Assembly: GCF_014905615.1 (NCBI RefSeq)
Contig: NZ_AQGU01000022.1
Span: 124,001 to 188,000, forward strand
Origin: Pseudoalteromonas aliena SW19
GTDB taxonomy: Bacteria; Pseudomonadota; Gammaproteobacteria; Enterobacterales; Alteromonadaceae
Direction: 5' to 3'
DNA length: 64,000 nt
Part shown: piece after piece, positions 9,420 to 18,524 of the stretch
How the letters are laid out: each line of letters opens with the position of its first letter
How positions within the stretch are numbered: position 1 is the first letter of the stretch
Position numbers and translations under genes: made by a program
Notes under the pieces: generated by a model
What the model was told of the DNA's origin: nothing
Seen by the model: the letters and a program-made list of their open reading frames with translations, nothing else
Databases searched by the model: none

Positions 9420-10346
9420 GTGGTCACCTCATCCCCTTTTAAAACATCTTTTTTAGGCCCTCGATATTGGCTAACATGGATTGGCGTTCTATTTTTATAT
9501 TTAATATCTTGGTTACCACAAAAACTACAATTAACGATGGGAAAACTACTTGGCCGTTTAGTTTATAAATTTATGAAGCGGCGCCGCCATATTGCACAAG
9601 TAAATATTAAACTTTGTTTTCCTCAGATGAGCGAAGCCGATCAACAAGCTTTAGTTTTGAAGAATATGGAAAATACTGGTATTGCTATGGTCGAAACAGG
9701 TATGGCTTGGTGGTGGCCGCAATGGCGAGCACAAAAAGCATTGGGCTCTTTAAAAGGGCTTGAGCACTTTGAGCGAATACAGCAATCTGGTAAAGGTGTT
9801 TTGCTATTGGTGCCGCATGTTCTTCATCTTGAAATGGCCGGCCGTTTGATGGGTTTGGGATGCCAAGGGATTGGTTTTTATCGCCCCCATAATAATCCGC
9901 TTATGGAATACTTTACAACCAATGGACGCCTTCGCTCTAACGAATACTTAGTTGGTAAAAAAGACGTAAAAGGTTTATTAAAAGCGTTAAAAAACAAAAA
10001 AGTTTGTTATTACTTACCGGATCAAGATTACGGCCGCAACCGTTGTGAGTTTGTGCCATTTTATGCAGTACCAGATACAGCAACAACCACTGGAACACTT
10101 ATGTTTGCTGGCAGCAAACACTGTGAAACTATGAGCTTAATTACTCGCCGTGATGAAAATGGCAAGTATCATTTAGAAGTATTACCCGAGCTTGAAAATT
10201 TCCCCAGTGGCGATAATAAAGCGGATGTAACACGTGTTAATCAACGTATAGAACAATCCGTTAATGCAGCACCAGAGCAATATATGTGGCTGCACCGTCG
10301 CTTTAAAACGAGACCTGACAAAAATACACCTTCTTTTTACAAGTAG
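9420..10346 (+). CDS. lpxL: Lipid A late acyltransferase, LpxL-type (HtrB)
   Basis: LpxL-type enzymes transfer a secondary acyl chain to Kdo2-lipid IVA at the inner membrane. The 308-residue length matches E. coli LpxL (306) and alignment by eye is closer to LpxL than LpxM: GPRYWLTWIGV at the start, INIKLCFPQMSEADQQ-like NIKLCFPQMSEADQQ, METGMAWWWP-type ETGMAWWWP, and the end PEQYMWLHRRFKTRP. The HX4E catalytic motif is in VPHVLHLEMA. One N-terminal membrane segment is present (residues 16-32). The start codon is GTG at 9420. Which acyl chain and position it serves cannot be told from sequence. Confidence 0.88.
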   Translation: MVTSSPFKTSFLGPRYWLTWIGVLFLYLISWLPQKLQLTMGKLLGRLVYKFMKRRRHIAQVNIKLCFPQMSEADQQALVLKNMENTGIAMVETGMAWWWPQWRAQKALGSLKGLEHFERIQQSGKGVLLLVPHVLHLEMAGRLMGLGCQGIGFYRPHNNPLMEYFTTNGRLRSNEYLVGKKDVKGLLKALKNKKVCYYLPDQDYGRNRCEFVPFYAVPDTATTTGTLMFAGSKHCETMSLITRRDENGKYHLEVLPELENFPSGDNKADVTRVNQRIEQSVNAAPEQYMWLHRRFKTRPDKNTPSFYK

Positions 10347-10391
10347 TAATTGGTATAACTATTAAAGGTACGCATTAGATGAGTAATAATT

Positions 10392-10964
10392 ATGTGGTTT
10401 TGGCTTAAACATTTTTTAGTTGCAGTATTATTAATAGTATTTGCTCTCTACTTTTTACTGGGTGACGGCTTAGTATTAGATTTTAAACACTCTAAAAATG
10501 CAGCTGCTGAAGGATTGTCACGCTTTTATGCTTCAATTCAGAATAAAGCTAAAAATGATAAAGAACGCGGTAACTTTGTACTAAAACTAGCTGCGCCAGA
10601 ACAAACTCTAGATCGTGTATTAACCGAGCGCACTCGTATCGTTGACCCTATGCCAACAAATTGGGCTGGAAAAATCGAACCTAGACGCTTTGAAAGCGGA
10701 ACCACACTAAAAGAGGCGCTTTCTGAATTTGCCGAGAACGAAGGCATCACCTTATATTGGTATTTAGATAAAGACTTTGTAGTGAAAGATTACTTTAGAG
10801 TGGATAACGATTTTACTTCGACATTTTACCAAATTGGTCGCGCTATAAATGATGAATTTGAATACGAGGTTTACACTTATTTTTGCCACAAACAACGTGC
10901 TGCAATTATCACTGAAAAACCATCTGAGTTTGTTCGAGCAAACTGTGTCAAAATAAATGTGTGA
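10392..10964 (+). CDS. TcpQ-like (toxin co-regulated pilus biosynthesis Q) C-terminal domain protein
   Basis: A 190-residue protein with one N-terminal membrane segment (residues 5-25) that probably anchors it to the inner membrane, and a C-terminal region (about 95-190) resembling the TcpQ C-terminal domain. Visible family-like features are FESGTTLKEALSEFAENEGI, LYWYLDKDFVVKDYF and a final YFCHKQRAAIITE with two cysteines (YFCHKQ and ANC) that could form a disulfide. The domain is known from pilus assembly and related STN-like folds, but no pilus genes lie nearby. It follows the lpxL gene by 45 bases and may be cotranscribed. Function is not assigned. Confidence 0.6.
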   Translation: MWFWLKHFLVAVLLIVFALYFLLGDGLVLDFKHSKNAAAEGLSRFYASIQNKAKNDKERGNFVLKLAAPEQTLDRVLTERTRIVDPMPTNWAGKIEPRRFESGTTLKEALSEFAENEGITLYWYLDKDFVVKDYFRVDNDFTSTFYQIGRAINDEFEYEVYTYFCHKQRAAIITEKPSEFVRANCVKINV

Positions 10965-10976
10965 GTAAGTAACCCA

Positions 10977-11003
10977 AAAATCCAAGCCTGTGCTTGGATT
11001 TCT
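10977..11003. terminator. Bidirectional terminator between TcpQ-like gene and glnE
   Basis: Perfect stem AAATCCAAGC/GCTTGGATTT with a four-base loop, with A-rich sequence on one side and T-rich on the other. It serves two convergent genes. Confidence 0.75.
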
Positions 11004-11006
11004 GTC

Positions 11007-11036
11007 ATTCAATTCAATTCAATTCAATTCAATTCA
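11007..11036. repeat. Pentanucleotide tandem repeat (AATTC)n at the glnE stop codon
   Basis: About six copies of AATTC run without interruption across the 3' end of glnE. The TGA stop of glnE (11024-11026) is inside the array. Because the GAATT repeat read from its first copy gives GAA TTG AAT TGA, gain or loss of distal copies would not change the protein end. Confidence 0.9.
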
Positions 11037-13822
11037 AAAATTATATCCCAAATTCGCTTAACATTAGTAATATCTTCTTCAAATTGTATACGTGGCACTA
11101 ACCGACCTTGCTGCTCCAAGCTCAACACATGATAACGAGAACGATACGATATATAAGCGTGTATTAACTGCTGTTGCTGATCTTTTGTAATGCATCCGAT
11201 TTTTGCGGCATCAGTTAAAATCCTTACATTATCAGAGTACACTGTTAACCTCTCAAATTCATGAGCATATTTAAGCACTAAGTATTGAGTAATAAATTCA
11301 ATATCGGCCATACCACCAATATCTTGTTTTAAATCAAATTTATCTGTGTTGCCTTTTGCTAAATGGACGCGCATTTTTTCACGCATTTTTATTACATCAT
11401 CTTTTAATACTTTTATATCACGCTGCTGACAAAGAATGCCCTTACGGATTTCAGCAAAACGCTCAATAAGTTCATCTTGACCTAAAATAAGTCGGGCGCG
11501 CACAAGCGCTTGATGCTCCCATGTCCATGCTTGAGTTTGCTGATAGTGATTAAAGCTCTCAAGATTAATTGCTAATAAGCCAGAAGCTCCCTCAGGACGT
11601 AAACGTGTATCGAGTTCATACAAAATACCTGATGCTGTACGGGTATTAAATAAGTGCATTAAGCGCTGCGCTAGCTTTAAATAAAACTGCCGCGAATCAA
11701 TTGGTTTTTTACCATTCGTTTGGCTTAAACCATCATGATTATGTACAAATACTAAATCTAAATCTGAATCATAACCGACTTCAAAACCACCTGTTTTACC
11801 ATACGCTATGACTGCAAAGCCTTTATTTTCGTCATCAGTACCTTGGGGCGTACCAAAACGCTGAGCTGTATTGTGCCATGCAATATTTACGGCCTGATCT
11901 ACAACAGCCTCAGCTAATGCAGTTAAGTGATCGCTTACTTTCATGACATCAATAACACCTGTCGCATCAGCGGCTGCTATGCGTAATTGATGAGTTTGCT
12001 TAAACTGCCTTAACGACTCCATTTGTAATTCTAAGTCGTCATGCTCAATACGTAAAAAATATTGCCTTATTTCATCCTTATAAGCAGTTAACGGAGTTGG
12101 CTTATAAAGAACTGCGGGGTCTATTAATTCATCAAGCAGTATTGGGTAACGAGATATATGCTCCCCTATCCACTTGCTATGACAGCACAGTAAAACTAAT
12201 TGTTTTAATGTACCTGGATTTTCGTATAGTAATTCTAAATACGCAGTGCGAGAGATAATTTTATTGAGGATTTGGCAAATCATCGTAAATGCTGTTGCAC
12301 TGGCATTAAAGTTACTTAACTGCTTGAGCAGTGCTGGCATTAACTTATCAAGAATGTCACGTCCGCGATTACCAACTTTAGCTTTTGACAAACGTAACTT
12401 AAAGTCTTGCAGTGGTAGTTGCCAATCATCTTTGGGATCATTTAAAAAGCTTATATCACCATGTTCCCATGCGCTTACAAACGCACTTTCACAAGTATCT
12501 AGAGGCTCAGTTTCCTCACCTATAACATGCGTAAATTCATTATTGATCTGACTCATCACATGTTCAATGTCACTTACCGATGCAGTAAAGTCTGGCTGTG
12601 CTAGCAATAGATTCAAACGCTGTTGGTTTAGCTCATCATCGGGCAATGTTTGCGTTTGTTGATCGTCAAATATTTGTAAGTACTGCTCTACCTTTCTTAA
12701 ATACAGATAGTTATTTTTTAGATCTTTAGCTTCTAGATCATCAATAATCTGACTTACTGTTAACTCCTTTAATGCTTTGAGTAACGATTGCGTTTGTAAG
12801 TTAGCTTCACGCCCGCCGCGCACCATTTGCAAGGCTTGAACAATAAATTCCACCTCTCGAATACCACCAGCACCCAATTTTATATTATTTGTTAATCGTT
12901 TACGGCGGACTTCTTGAGCAATCATAAGCTTCATTTTACGAAGTGATTCAATAACCGAAAAATCAATATACCGGCGATATACAAACGGCTTTAAGAGCTG
13001 ATTAAACTCATCCCAGTATTGATTAGGCGCGCCAATTAAGCGCCCCTTTAGCATGGCATAACGCTCCCAATCACGCCCTTGCTCTTGGTAGTAATCTTCA
13101 ATCGCGTTAAAGCTCATCACCAAAGGGCCGCTTTCACCAAATGGACGAAGCCGCATATCAACTCTAAATACCTGTCCATCACCCGTTGTTTGATTTAATG
13201 ATGCGATGAGCTTTTGTGCAACTTTAGTATAAAATACCTGTGCCTCAATGCTGCGACGCCCTCCTTGTGTTTTAACGCTGCGAGGATATGCAAAAATAAG
13301 ATCGATATCTGATGAGTAATTAAGTTCTTGCCCCCCTAATTTACCCATTCCTAATACCATTAAAGGCATTGCTTGGTTGCGCTCATCCAAAGGTTCACCG
13401 TTAACTTTGGCAACATGTGCGTGCGCCCATTGATTTGCGCTTTGAATCAGCATATCTGCAAGCTGGCTAATATATTTAATACTATCTGAGATAGGGTTAT
13501 TACAGCATAAATCTAAAAAAGCGACTTTAAGCCAGTACTTTTCTCGATACTTGCGAAGGAGTTTATGACATTGAGATTCATCTAATTCAGTAAGGTCCCA
13601 ATTTTCAAAAGGAGAGTGTATAGCCCTATTTTGTAGTTCACTTTTGCATAACAACCATGGCATTAAATCAGGTTGCGACTCTAAACTACGCCATGCAAAA
13701 TCACTCAGCGCTAACAACGTTACAATTTTACTGTCTATATTATGCTGTTGCGGATACAGCTTTTTAAAGCGCATCAAGCCAAGTTTTTGTAATTGAATAG
13801 GAAGTTGCTTTACATTACTCAT
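11024..13822 (-). CDS. glnE: Bifunctional glutamine synthetase adenylyltransferase/adenylyl-removing enzyme
   Basis: GlnE adenylylates and deadenylylates glutamine synthetase in response to PII, tuning nitrogen assimilation. The 932-residue protein has the two expected nucleotidyltransferase halves: the deadenylylase half with GGQELNYSSDIDL (residues about 165-178) and the adenylylase half with GGFEVGYDSDLDL (about 690), each followed by RLRP(F/E)G loops (MRLRPFGESG and TRLRPEGASG) and a GlnD-UR_UTase-like helical domain. Length agrees with E. coli GlnE (946). ATG at 13822, preceded by GAGGAT, is preferred to the TTG one codon upstream. The stop codon lies in a five-base tandem repeat. Confidence 0.96.
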   Translation of the reverse strand: MSNVKQLPIQLQKLGLMRFKKLYPQQHNIDSKIVTLLALSDFAWRSLESQPDLMPWLLCKSELQNRAIHSPFENWDLTELDESQCHKLLRKYREKYWLKVAFLDLCCNNPISDSIKYISQLADMLIQSANQWAHAHVAKVNGEPLDERNQAMPLMVLGMGKLGGQELNYSSDIDLIFAYPRSVKTQGGRRSIEAQVFYTKVAQKLIASLNQTTGDGQVFRVDMRLRPFGESGPLVMSFNAIEDYYQEQGRDWERYAMLKGRLIGAPNQYWDEFNQLLKPFVYRRYIDFSVIESLRKMKLMIAQEVRRKRLTNNIKLGAGGIREVEFIVQALQMVRGGREANLQTQSLLKALKELTVSQIIDDLEAKDLKNNYLYLRKVEQYLQIFDDQQTQTLPDDELNQQRLNLLLAQPDFTASVSDIEHVMSQINNEFTHVIGEETEPLDTCESAFVSAWEHGDISFLNDPKDDWQLPLQDFKLRLSKAKVGNRGRDILDKLMPALLKQLSNFNASATAFTMICQILNKIISRTAYLELLYENPGTLKQLVLLCCHSKWIGEHISRYPILLDELIDPAVLYKPTPLTAYKDEIRQYFLRIEHDDLELQMESLRQFKQTHQLRIAAADATGVIDVMKVSDHLTALAEAVVDQAVNIAWHNTAQRFGTPQGTDDENKGFAVIAYGKTGGFEVGYDSDLDLVFVHNHDGLSQTNGKKPIDSRQFYLKLAQRLMHLFNTRTASGILYELDTRLRPEGASGLLAINLESFNHYQQTQAWTWEHQALVRARLILGQDELIERFAEIRKGILCQQRDIKVLKDDVIKMREKMRVHLAKGNTDKFDLKQDIGGMADIEFITQYLVLKYAHEFERLTVYSDNVRILTDAAKIGCITKDQQQQLIHAYISYRSRYHVLSLEQQGRLVPRIQFEEDITNVKRIWDIIFELN

Positions 13823-13900
13823 CAATCCTCTCTTTTATATCATCAATATCCGTACTAGAATGATTAAAACCTAAAAAGGTTAACTTTAATCAGGATCACC

Positions 13901-14794
13901 ATGTCATATTTGTCTTTATCTAACACTAGTTTTGTTGCTATTGCTATTAGTTTTGTGGTTATTTGCATCACTGTTTTTATTTTGCGAATTATAACTCAAA
14001 TCAAAGCAAAACAAGCGCTTAAAGACGAGTTAGCGCAATACGATAATTTTGCAATGGGCATTAGTTTCGCCTCAGAAATATCGGTTGTAATAGCAACCAT
14101 CGCCTTTTTATTCGATGAAATAAGTATCAGTACTGCGCAATCAAATCCACTAAAAGTGGCTGTGTTAATATTTTTACTCTTTGCGTTTATAAAAATAGGA
14201 CACATGATCCACCGCAAATGGATTTTACGTCGCTTTAATGAAGAAGCTGCTATTTTAAAGAAAAATGTATGTGCAGCACTTGTTGATTCAGGAATGTTAA
14301 TCGCCAACTGCATTATGACTCTAGGCCTTTATACGTGGACTCACACGCAAGGCTTTAGTAATTTACTGATTGCATTTGTCAGCTTTTTTGTGCTGCAAGG
14401 GATGTTTGCCCTTGATAGCAAAATACGTGAGTACCGATTTGCAAAAGCCAATCAAGGGGCTTCATTACAAAGTAATTTTAATTTAGAAAATACTTCTATT
14501 GGTATTCGCTACGCTGGTAAATCTATTGGTTTAGCGTTAGCTGCTTATGCCGGCTTGTCGAGCGCTGCATTTCAAAATGGCAAGATGGTTGAAAATCTAT
14601 TTACACTTGTTATGCATTGCAGTGTAATGTGGGCATTGCTTTATACGCTTACATTTATAATAAAAAAAATATCACTACCTAATATTGATACCGCTCTTGA
14701 GGTCGATCACCAAGATAATATCGGTATTGCGTGCATAGAATTTGCTGTTTTCTGTGCAATCGGCTATTTACTTATTAGCATGTTTTCTATTTAA
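13901..14794 (+). CDS. Membrane protein with two DUF350 domains
   Basis: A 297-residue integral membrane protein with about eight hydrophobic segments. It appears to be an internal duplication of the DUF350 unit: the first copy has YDNFAMGISFASEISVVIA after the first membrane helix (about residue 46), the second has NTSIGIRYAGKSIGLALAA (about residue 195), each at the same place relative to flanking helices. DUF350 proteins are small polytopic membrane proteins of unknown function. It is divergent from glnE (78 bases between starts), with AGGATCACC as ribosome site. It ends 82 bases before the next unknown gene and may form a pair with it. Confidence 0.65.
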   Translation: MSYLSLSNTSFVAIAISFVVICITVFILRIITQIKAKQALKDELAQYDNFAMGISFASEISVVIATIAFLFDEISISTAQSNPLKVAVLIFLLFAFIKIGHMIHRKWILRRFNEEAAILKKNVCAALVDSGMLIANCIMTLGLYTWTHTQGFSNLLIAFVSFFVLQGMFALDSKIREYRFAKANQGASLQSNFNLENTSIGIRYAGKSIGLALAAYAGLSSAAFQNGKMVENLFTLVMHCSVMWALLYTLTFIIKKISLPNIDTALEVDHQDNIGIACIEFAVFCAIGYLLISMFSI

Positions 14795-14876
14795 CACTGA
14801 TTTTTAATAAAGTTGCTATAAACGCTCTGTATTTAATTAAGTCAGTTACATCTTTGCTTAAATGCAATGAGGCCTT

Positions 14877-15335
14877 ATGGCATTTAAAATAAACAACTTT
14901 TTACTAATTGATGTGGATAACGATTTTAGTCGAGCACTAGCTGGGCACTATTTTGATAGTGCCCTCGCTGATGCCCCTAGCACTTTAGTTATTGCAGGTA
15001 GTAACATGCGTCAATTAGTTAAAATGATGTTTGACGAGCTTATTAAAGACTATTGCTACTGCGATTTCGAAAACGAAATTAGTGTTTCTGAACTCGCTAG
15101 TTATTTGCATGAGCACCATAATATACAAGGTGTTTTATTTAATCGTACCGACTATTTACTTGCTGATGAAAAGCAACGTTTTATTTATAATTCATTGCAT
15201 AAGAATCGCTTTTTGGTTAGTCAAAATGAAAGTGATTTTACTTTTAGTCCACTTGCTGACCCCGCACACTCAAATCACTTATCGTGTCAGACTGATATTG
15301 CACAAACCCCCTTAAGCCTAATTGAGTTCAATTAG
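14877..15335 (+). CDS. Hypothetical protein of 152 residues
   Basis: Not recognised. The predicted protein is soluble, with an N-terminal FLLIDVDNDFSRALAGHYF stretch and a following SLADAP-TLVIAGSN region that suggest an alpha/beta fold, and no signal peptide or membrane helix. ATG at 14877 has GAGG just upstream. It lies between the DUF350 membrane protein and rsmE. It reads through without interruption and overlapping frames look like shadows, so it is likely a real gene, but no function can be offered. Confidence 0.6.
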   Translation: MAFKINNFLLIDVDNDFSRALAGHYFDSALADAPSTLVIAGSNMRQLVKMMFDELIKDYCYCDFENEISVSELASYLHEHHNIQGVLFNRTDYLLADEKQRFIYNSLHKNRFLVSQNESDFTFSPLADPAHSNHLSCQTDIAQTPLSLIEFN

Positions 15336-15429
15336 GTCGCTAAATATAAAATAAATAATTGCACCTAGCCCTGTGCTTACTTAACATAGCGGATATAATT
15401 TTTATCTGCCAATCGATAAGTGACACCAC

Positions 15430-16164
15430 ATGCGAGTACCTCATATCTATCAGGCTTCGAGTATTGCCTTAAACACTCCCGTTACATTGGATGACGACGC
15501 AGCTGGCCACATTGGCCGGGTTCTTCGTATGAAAGTTGGCGAACATGTATCCATTTTTAATGGTGAAGGCGGCGAGTACCTTAGTGAAATTATTGAAGTT
15601 ACTAAAAAAAATGTCGTGGTTATGCCACAAGAACTCAATTTACACGATGTTGAATCGCCATTAAAAATTCATTTAGGCCAATGCGTATCGCGTGGCGATA
15701 AAATGGATTTCACAATTCAAAAATCAGTTGAATTAGGGATTACCGAAATTACGCCTATTTTTAGTCAACGTTGTGGCGTAAAGCTAATGGGCGACCGTCT
15801 TGATAAAAAACACCAACAATGGCAAAAAATTGCGATTGCAGCGGCAGAGCAATCAGGGCGTAATTTTGTGCCAATCATCCACCCTCCGGTAGATTTAAAG
15901 CAATGGCTTGCACAAGATACCAATGCAATAAAGCTAACTCTCCACCCTCGTGCTGAGCACAGTATTAAAACTATTACGGTGCCTAAAGATGGCGTGCGCT
16001 TCTTAGTGGGCCCCGAAGGCGGCTTTACCGATGATGAAATGGCACTAACTAAACAACTAGAATTTGTAGATATTCGTTTAGGCCCACGCGTTTTACGAAC
16101 AGAAACAGCCGCTTTAACGGTCTTAAGTGCATTACAACTTCAATTTGGCGATTTAGCTAATTGA
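15430..16164 (+). CDS. rsmE: 16S rRNA m3U1498 methyltransferase RsmE
   Basis: RsmE methylates N3 of U1498 in 16S rRNA using S-adenosylmethionine. The 244-residue protein has the N-terminal PUA-like domain (residues 1-70, MRVPHIYQ, GHIGRVLRMKVGE) and the C-terminal SPOUT knot domain with the SAM-binding loop VGPEGGFTDDE and LGPRVLRTETA. Length equals E. coli RsmE (243). It is followed 54 bases later by gshB, the same order as in E. coli. Confidence 0.96.
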   Translation: MRVPHIYQASSIALNTPVTLDDDAAGHIGRVLRMKVGEHVSIFNGEGGEYLSEIIEVTKKNVVVMPQELNLHDVESPLKIHLGQCVSRGDKMDFTIQKSVELGITEITPIFSQRCGVKLMGDRLDKKHQQWQKIAIAAAEQSGRNFVPIIHPPVDLKQWLAQDTNAIKLTLHPRAEHSIKTITVPKDGVRFLVGPEGGFTDDEMALTKQLEFVDIRLGPRVLRTETAALTVLSALQLQFGDLAN

Positions 16165-16218
16165 AATAACTAAAAGCACCCTCATATAAACAGTAACATT
16201 TATAGTAAGGCACAGCGC

Positions 16219-17169
16219 ATGGCAATTAAGTTAGGTATTATTTCTGATCCTATTAGTGGATTTAACATCAAAAAAGACACCGGTTTTGCAATGATGATGC
16301 AGGCGCAAGAGCGCGGCTACGAAATCTACTACATGGAGATGGATGATTTATCACTTCGTAAAGGAAAATCGTATGCAACCGCCGCTAAAGCGCAAGTATT
16401 TAATAACGCTGAAAAGTGGTACGAACTTGAAGAAAAAGCCACCATTGCACTTGCCGACTTAGACGTCATTCTAATGCGTAAAGATCCTCCTTTTGACACC
16501 GAATACATTTACGCAACGTATATTCTAGAGCGCGCCGAGCAAGAAGGTACGCTTATAATTAACAAGCCACAAAGCCTACGTGACGCGAACGAAAAGCTAT
16601 TTACAGCATGGTTTAGTGAACATACACCTGATACGTTAGTAACACGAAGCCAAAAGCAAATTCGTGAATTTTTAGCCGAGCATAAAGATATTATTTTAAA
16701 ACCACTGGATGGTATGGGTGGCGCTTCTATTTTTCGTGTAACAGAAAGCGACGCGAACATTGGCGTAATTTGCGAAACACTTACAGAGCACGGCAGTCGG
16801 TTTGCAATGGCACAAAATTATATCCCTGAGATCAAACAAGGCGATAAGCGCGTATTAATAGTTGATGGCGAAGTAATTCCATATTGCCTAGCACGTATCC
16901 CACAAAATGGGGAAACTCGCGGCAATTTGGCCGTTGGTGGTCGCGGGGAAGCACGCCCACTTAGCGAATCAGATTTAAAAATAGCGCAAGCTGTAGCACC
17001 CACACTCAAAGAAAAAGGCCTAATATTTGTAGGCTTGGATATCATTGGCGATAAGCTAACAGAAATTAACGTAACAGCACCAACATGCGTACGTGAAATT
17101 GAAGCCGCTTATGATATTTCTATAACGGGTATTCTATTTGATGCCATAGAACGTAAATTAGATAAATAA
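16219..17169 (+). CDS. gshB: Glutathione synthetase GshB
   Basis: GshB joins gamma-glutamylcysteine and glycine with ATP, the last step of glutathione synthesis. The 316-residue length matches E. coli (316). An N-terminal preATP-grasp region (LGIISDPISGFNIKKDT) is followed by the ATP-grasp fold with ILKPLDGMGGASIFRV, KQGDKRVLIVDGE and the metal-binding end DIIGDKLTEINVTAPT. It sits in the rsmE-gshB-yqgE-ruvX order found in many gammaproteobacteria, and is followed by a stem-loop at 17182-17227. Confidence 0.97.
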   Translation: MAIKLGIISDPISGFNIKKDTGFAMMMQAQERGYEIYYMEMDDLSLRKGKSYATAAKAQVFNNAEKWYELEEKATIALADLDVILMRKDPPFDTEYIYATYILERAEQEGTLIINKPQSLRDANEKLFTAWFSEHTPDTLVTRSQKQIREFLAEHKDIILKPLDGMGGASIFRVTESDANIGVICETLTEHGSRFAMAQNYIPEIKQGDKRVLIVDGEVIPYCLARIPQNGETRGNLAVGGRGEARPLSESDLKIAQAVAPTLKEKGLIFVGLDIIGDKLTEINVTAPTCVREIEAAYDISITGILFDAIERKLDK

Positions 17170-17181
17170 CTGACGCTATTT

Positions 17182-17227
17182 AAACCCCCATTAATTTAAG
17201 TATTTCATACAATTGATGGGGTTTTTA
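17182..17227 (+). terminator. Terminator after gshB
   Basis: Stem AAACCCCCAT pairs with ATGGGGTTT across a 23-base loop and is followed by T residues; it starts 12 bases after the gshB stop. Confidence 0.65.
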
Positions 17228-17273
17228 TGTCAATTCAAAGATTTATGCCATACTAAAAATTCATTATCAAATA

Positions 17274-17432
17274 ATACCAGTCTGCTTATATATGGGGTCT
17301 ATTTAACGTTAATAAAATGACGCTATAACTAGGCAAAAATTTTTATCTAGTTGTTCTAAATAAAAATTTTTAACGACGTTATAGTGCAATTTAATTCGGT
17401 AAATTGCTCAAAGATTTATGCAGCTTGGTATA
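17274..17432. repeat. MITE-like palindromic element upstream of yqgE
   Basis: A 159-base AT-rich element with imperfect terminal inverted repeats (ATACCAGTCTGC at the left, GCAGCTTGGTAT at the right) and a strong inner palindrome: CTATAAC at 17322 region and GTTATAG at 17378 region enclose the perfect pair AAAAATTTTTAT/ATAAAAATTTTT. No coding sequence is seen. Its right end stops 17 bases before the yqgE start codon, so it supplies the yqgE leader. With the gshB terminator it accounts for the 280-base gap between the genes. Confidence 0.6.
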
Positions 17433-17449
17433 ACTAAAGGGTGAAATCT

Positions 17450-18007
17450 ATGCAGTCATTAGAAAATCATTTTTTAATCGCGATGCCGTCGATGCAAGAC
17501 CCTTTTTTTAAACGTGCTGTTACCTATATTTGTGAGCACAATGAAGATGGGGCTATGGGCTTGGTAATTAACCAACCAATTAATGTAACCGTTGGTGAAT
17601 TGCTCGATAAAGTAGAAATTGATAACGATAAATCACAACAAGCAGCTCAAGTTGCTGTATTTGCCGGAGGCCCAGTTAAAACAGATAGAGGCTTTGTATT
17701 ACACTCTCCAAAATTAGGCTATACCTCAAGCCAAAAGCTCAGTAATGAAATAATGATCACGACCTCAAAAGACGTACTCGCGAGCTTAACAACTGCACAA
17801 GCACCTGATCAATTTATTATAACCTTAGGCTACTCGGGTTGGGAGCAGGGCCAGTTAGAGCAAGAGCTGCTTGACAATAGCTGGCTGATCATAGAGGCAG
17901 ATCCTAAGATCATTTTTGACACACCCGTTGAAAAAAGATGGGAAAAAGCGGTTTCAATGCTGGGCTTTGACGTAAGTCAGCTTAGCCCCGAAGCAGGCCA
18001 TGCATAA
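17450..18007 (+). CDS. yqgE: YqgE/AlgH family protein (DUF179)
   Basis: A 185-residue member of the AlgH/YqgE family. The N-terminus HFLIAMPSMQDPFFKRAVTY and the loop GAMGLVINQP are the family hallmarks; PVKTDRGFVLH and LGYSGWEQGQLE follow. Its biochemical role is unknown; AlgH in Pseudomonas affects alginate expression. ATG at 17450 is chosen over the upstream in-frame GTG (17441) because AAAGGGTGA lies at the right distance and because the family starts directly with this sequence. It precedes ruvX by 15 bases, a conserved pairing. Confidence 0.92.
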   Translation: MQSLENHFLIAMPSMQDPFFKRAVTYICEHNEDGAMGLVINQPINVTVGELLDKVEIDNDKSQQAAQVAVFAGGPVKTDRGFVLHSPKLGYTSSQKLSNEIMITTSKDVLASLTTAQAPDQFIITLGYSGWEQGQLEQELLDNSWLIIEADPKIIFDTPVEKRWEKAVSMLGFDVSQLSPEAGHA

Positions 18008-18022
18008 CTAAATAAGATACAA

Positions 18023-18472
18023 ATGACAAAACGAATATTTAAGCCGCAAGGCGAGCGAACGGTAATGGGCTTTGACTTTGGCACCAAAAGTATTGGTATT
18101 GCCATAGGCCAAGAACTCACTGGCAGTGCGTCGAGCCTTAAAGCTGTAAAAGCACAAGATGGCATTCCTAATTGGGATGATATTGCAGTACAAGTAAATG
18201 AATGGCAACCCGATTTAATGGTTGTTGGCTTGCCACTAAATATGGATGGAACGTCGCAAGAAGTTACCTTCAAAGCTAAAAAGTTTGCCAATCGATTGCA
18301 CAACCATTATGGCATTGCAGTGCAAACTCAAGATGAGCGTTTAACAACCGCTGATGCGAAAGCCCGCTTATTTGAACAAGGTGGTTATAAAAAGCTAGGT
18401 AAAGGTAATGTTGATAATATGTCTGCCGTGATTATTTTAGAAAGCTTTTTTGAATCTAGTTATGGTGAATAA
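18023..18472 (+). CDS. ruvX: RuvX/YqgF family RNase H-like nuclease
   Basis: A 149-residue member of the YqgF family, an RNase H-fold nuclease implicated in 5' processing of pre-16S rRNA. The first acidic residue is in [17 protein letters not shown], the second acidic position in [13 protein letters not shown], then DERLTTADA and the last metal position in [13 protein letters not shown]. Length is close to E. coli YqgF (138). It follows yqgE by 15 bases and ends at a hairpin terminator. Confidence 0.94.
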   Translation: MTKRIFKPQGERTVMGFDFGTKSIGIAIGQELTGSASSLKAVKAQDGIPNWDDIAVQVNEWQPDLMVVGLPLNMDGTSQEVTFKAKKFANRLHNHYGIAVQTQDERLTTADAKARLFEQGGYKKLGKGNVDNMSAVIILESFFESSYGE

Positions 18473-18488
18473 CAAAAATGTATAAATA

Positions 18489-18515
18489 AAAAAGCGCCAA
18501 ATTGGCGCTTTTTTA
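18489..18515 (+). terminator. Rho-independent terminator after ruvX
   Basis: Stem AAGCGCCA/TGGCGCTT with a three-base loop and T-run, 17 bases after the ruvX stop. A flanking A-run could let it work for the opposite strand too. Confidence 0.85.
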
Positions 18516-18524
18516 TGGTTAAGT

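Noticed and set aside
11007-11036. Short tandem repeats considered as a CRISPR array
   Set aside because: The unit is five bases with no spacers, so it is a microsatellite.
15031-15315. A 94-codon frame in a second plus-strand frame
   Set aside because: It lies inside the gene at 14877-15335, whose start has a better ribosome site.
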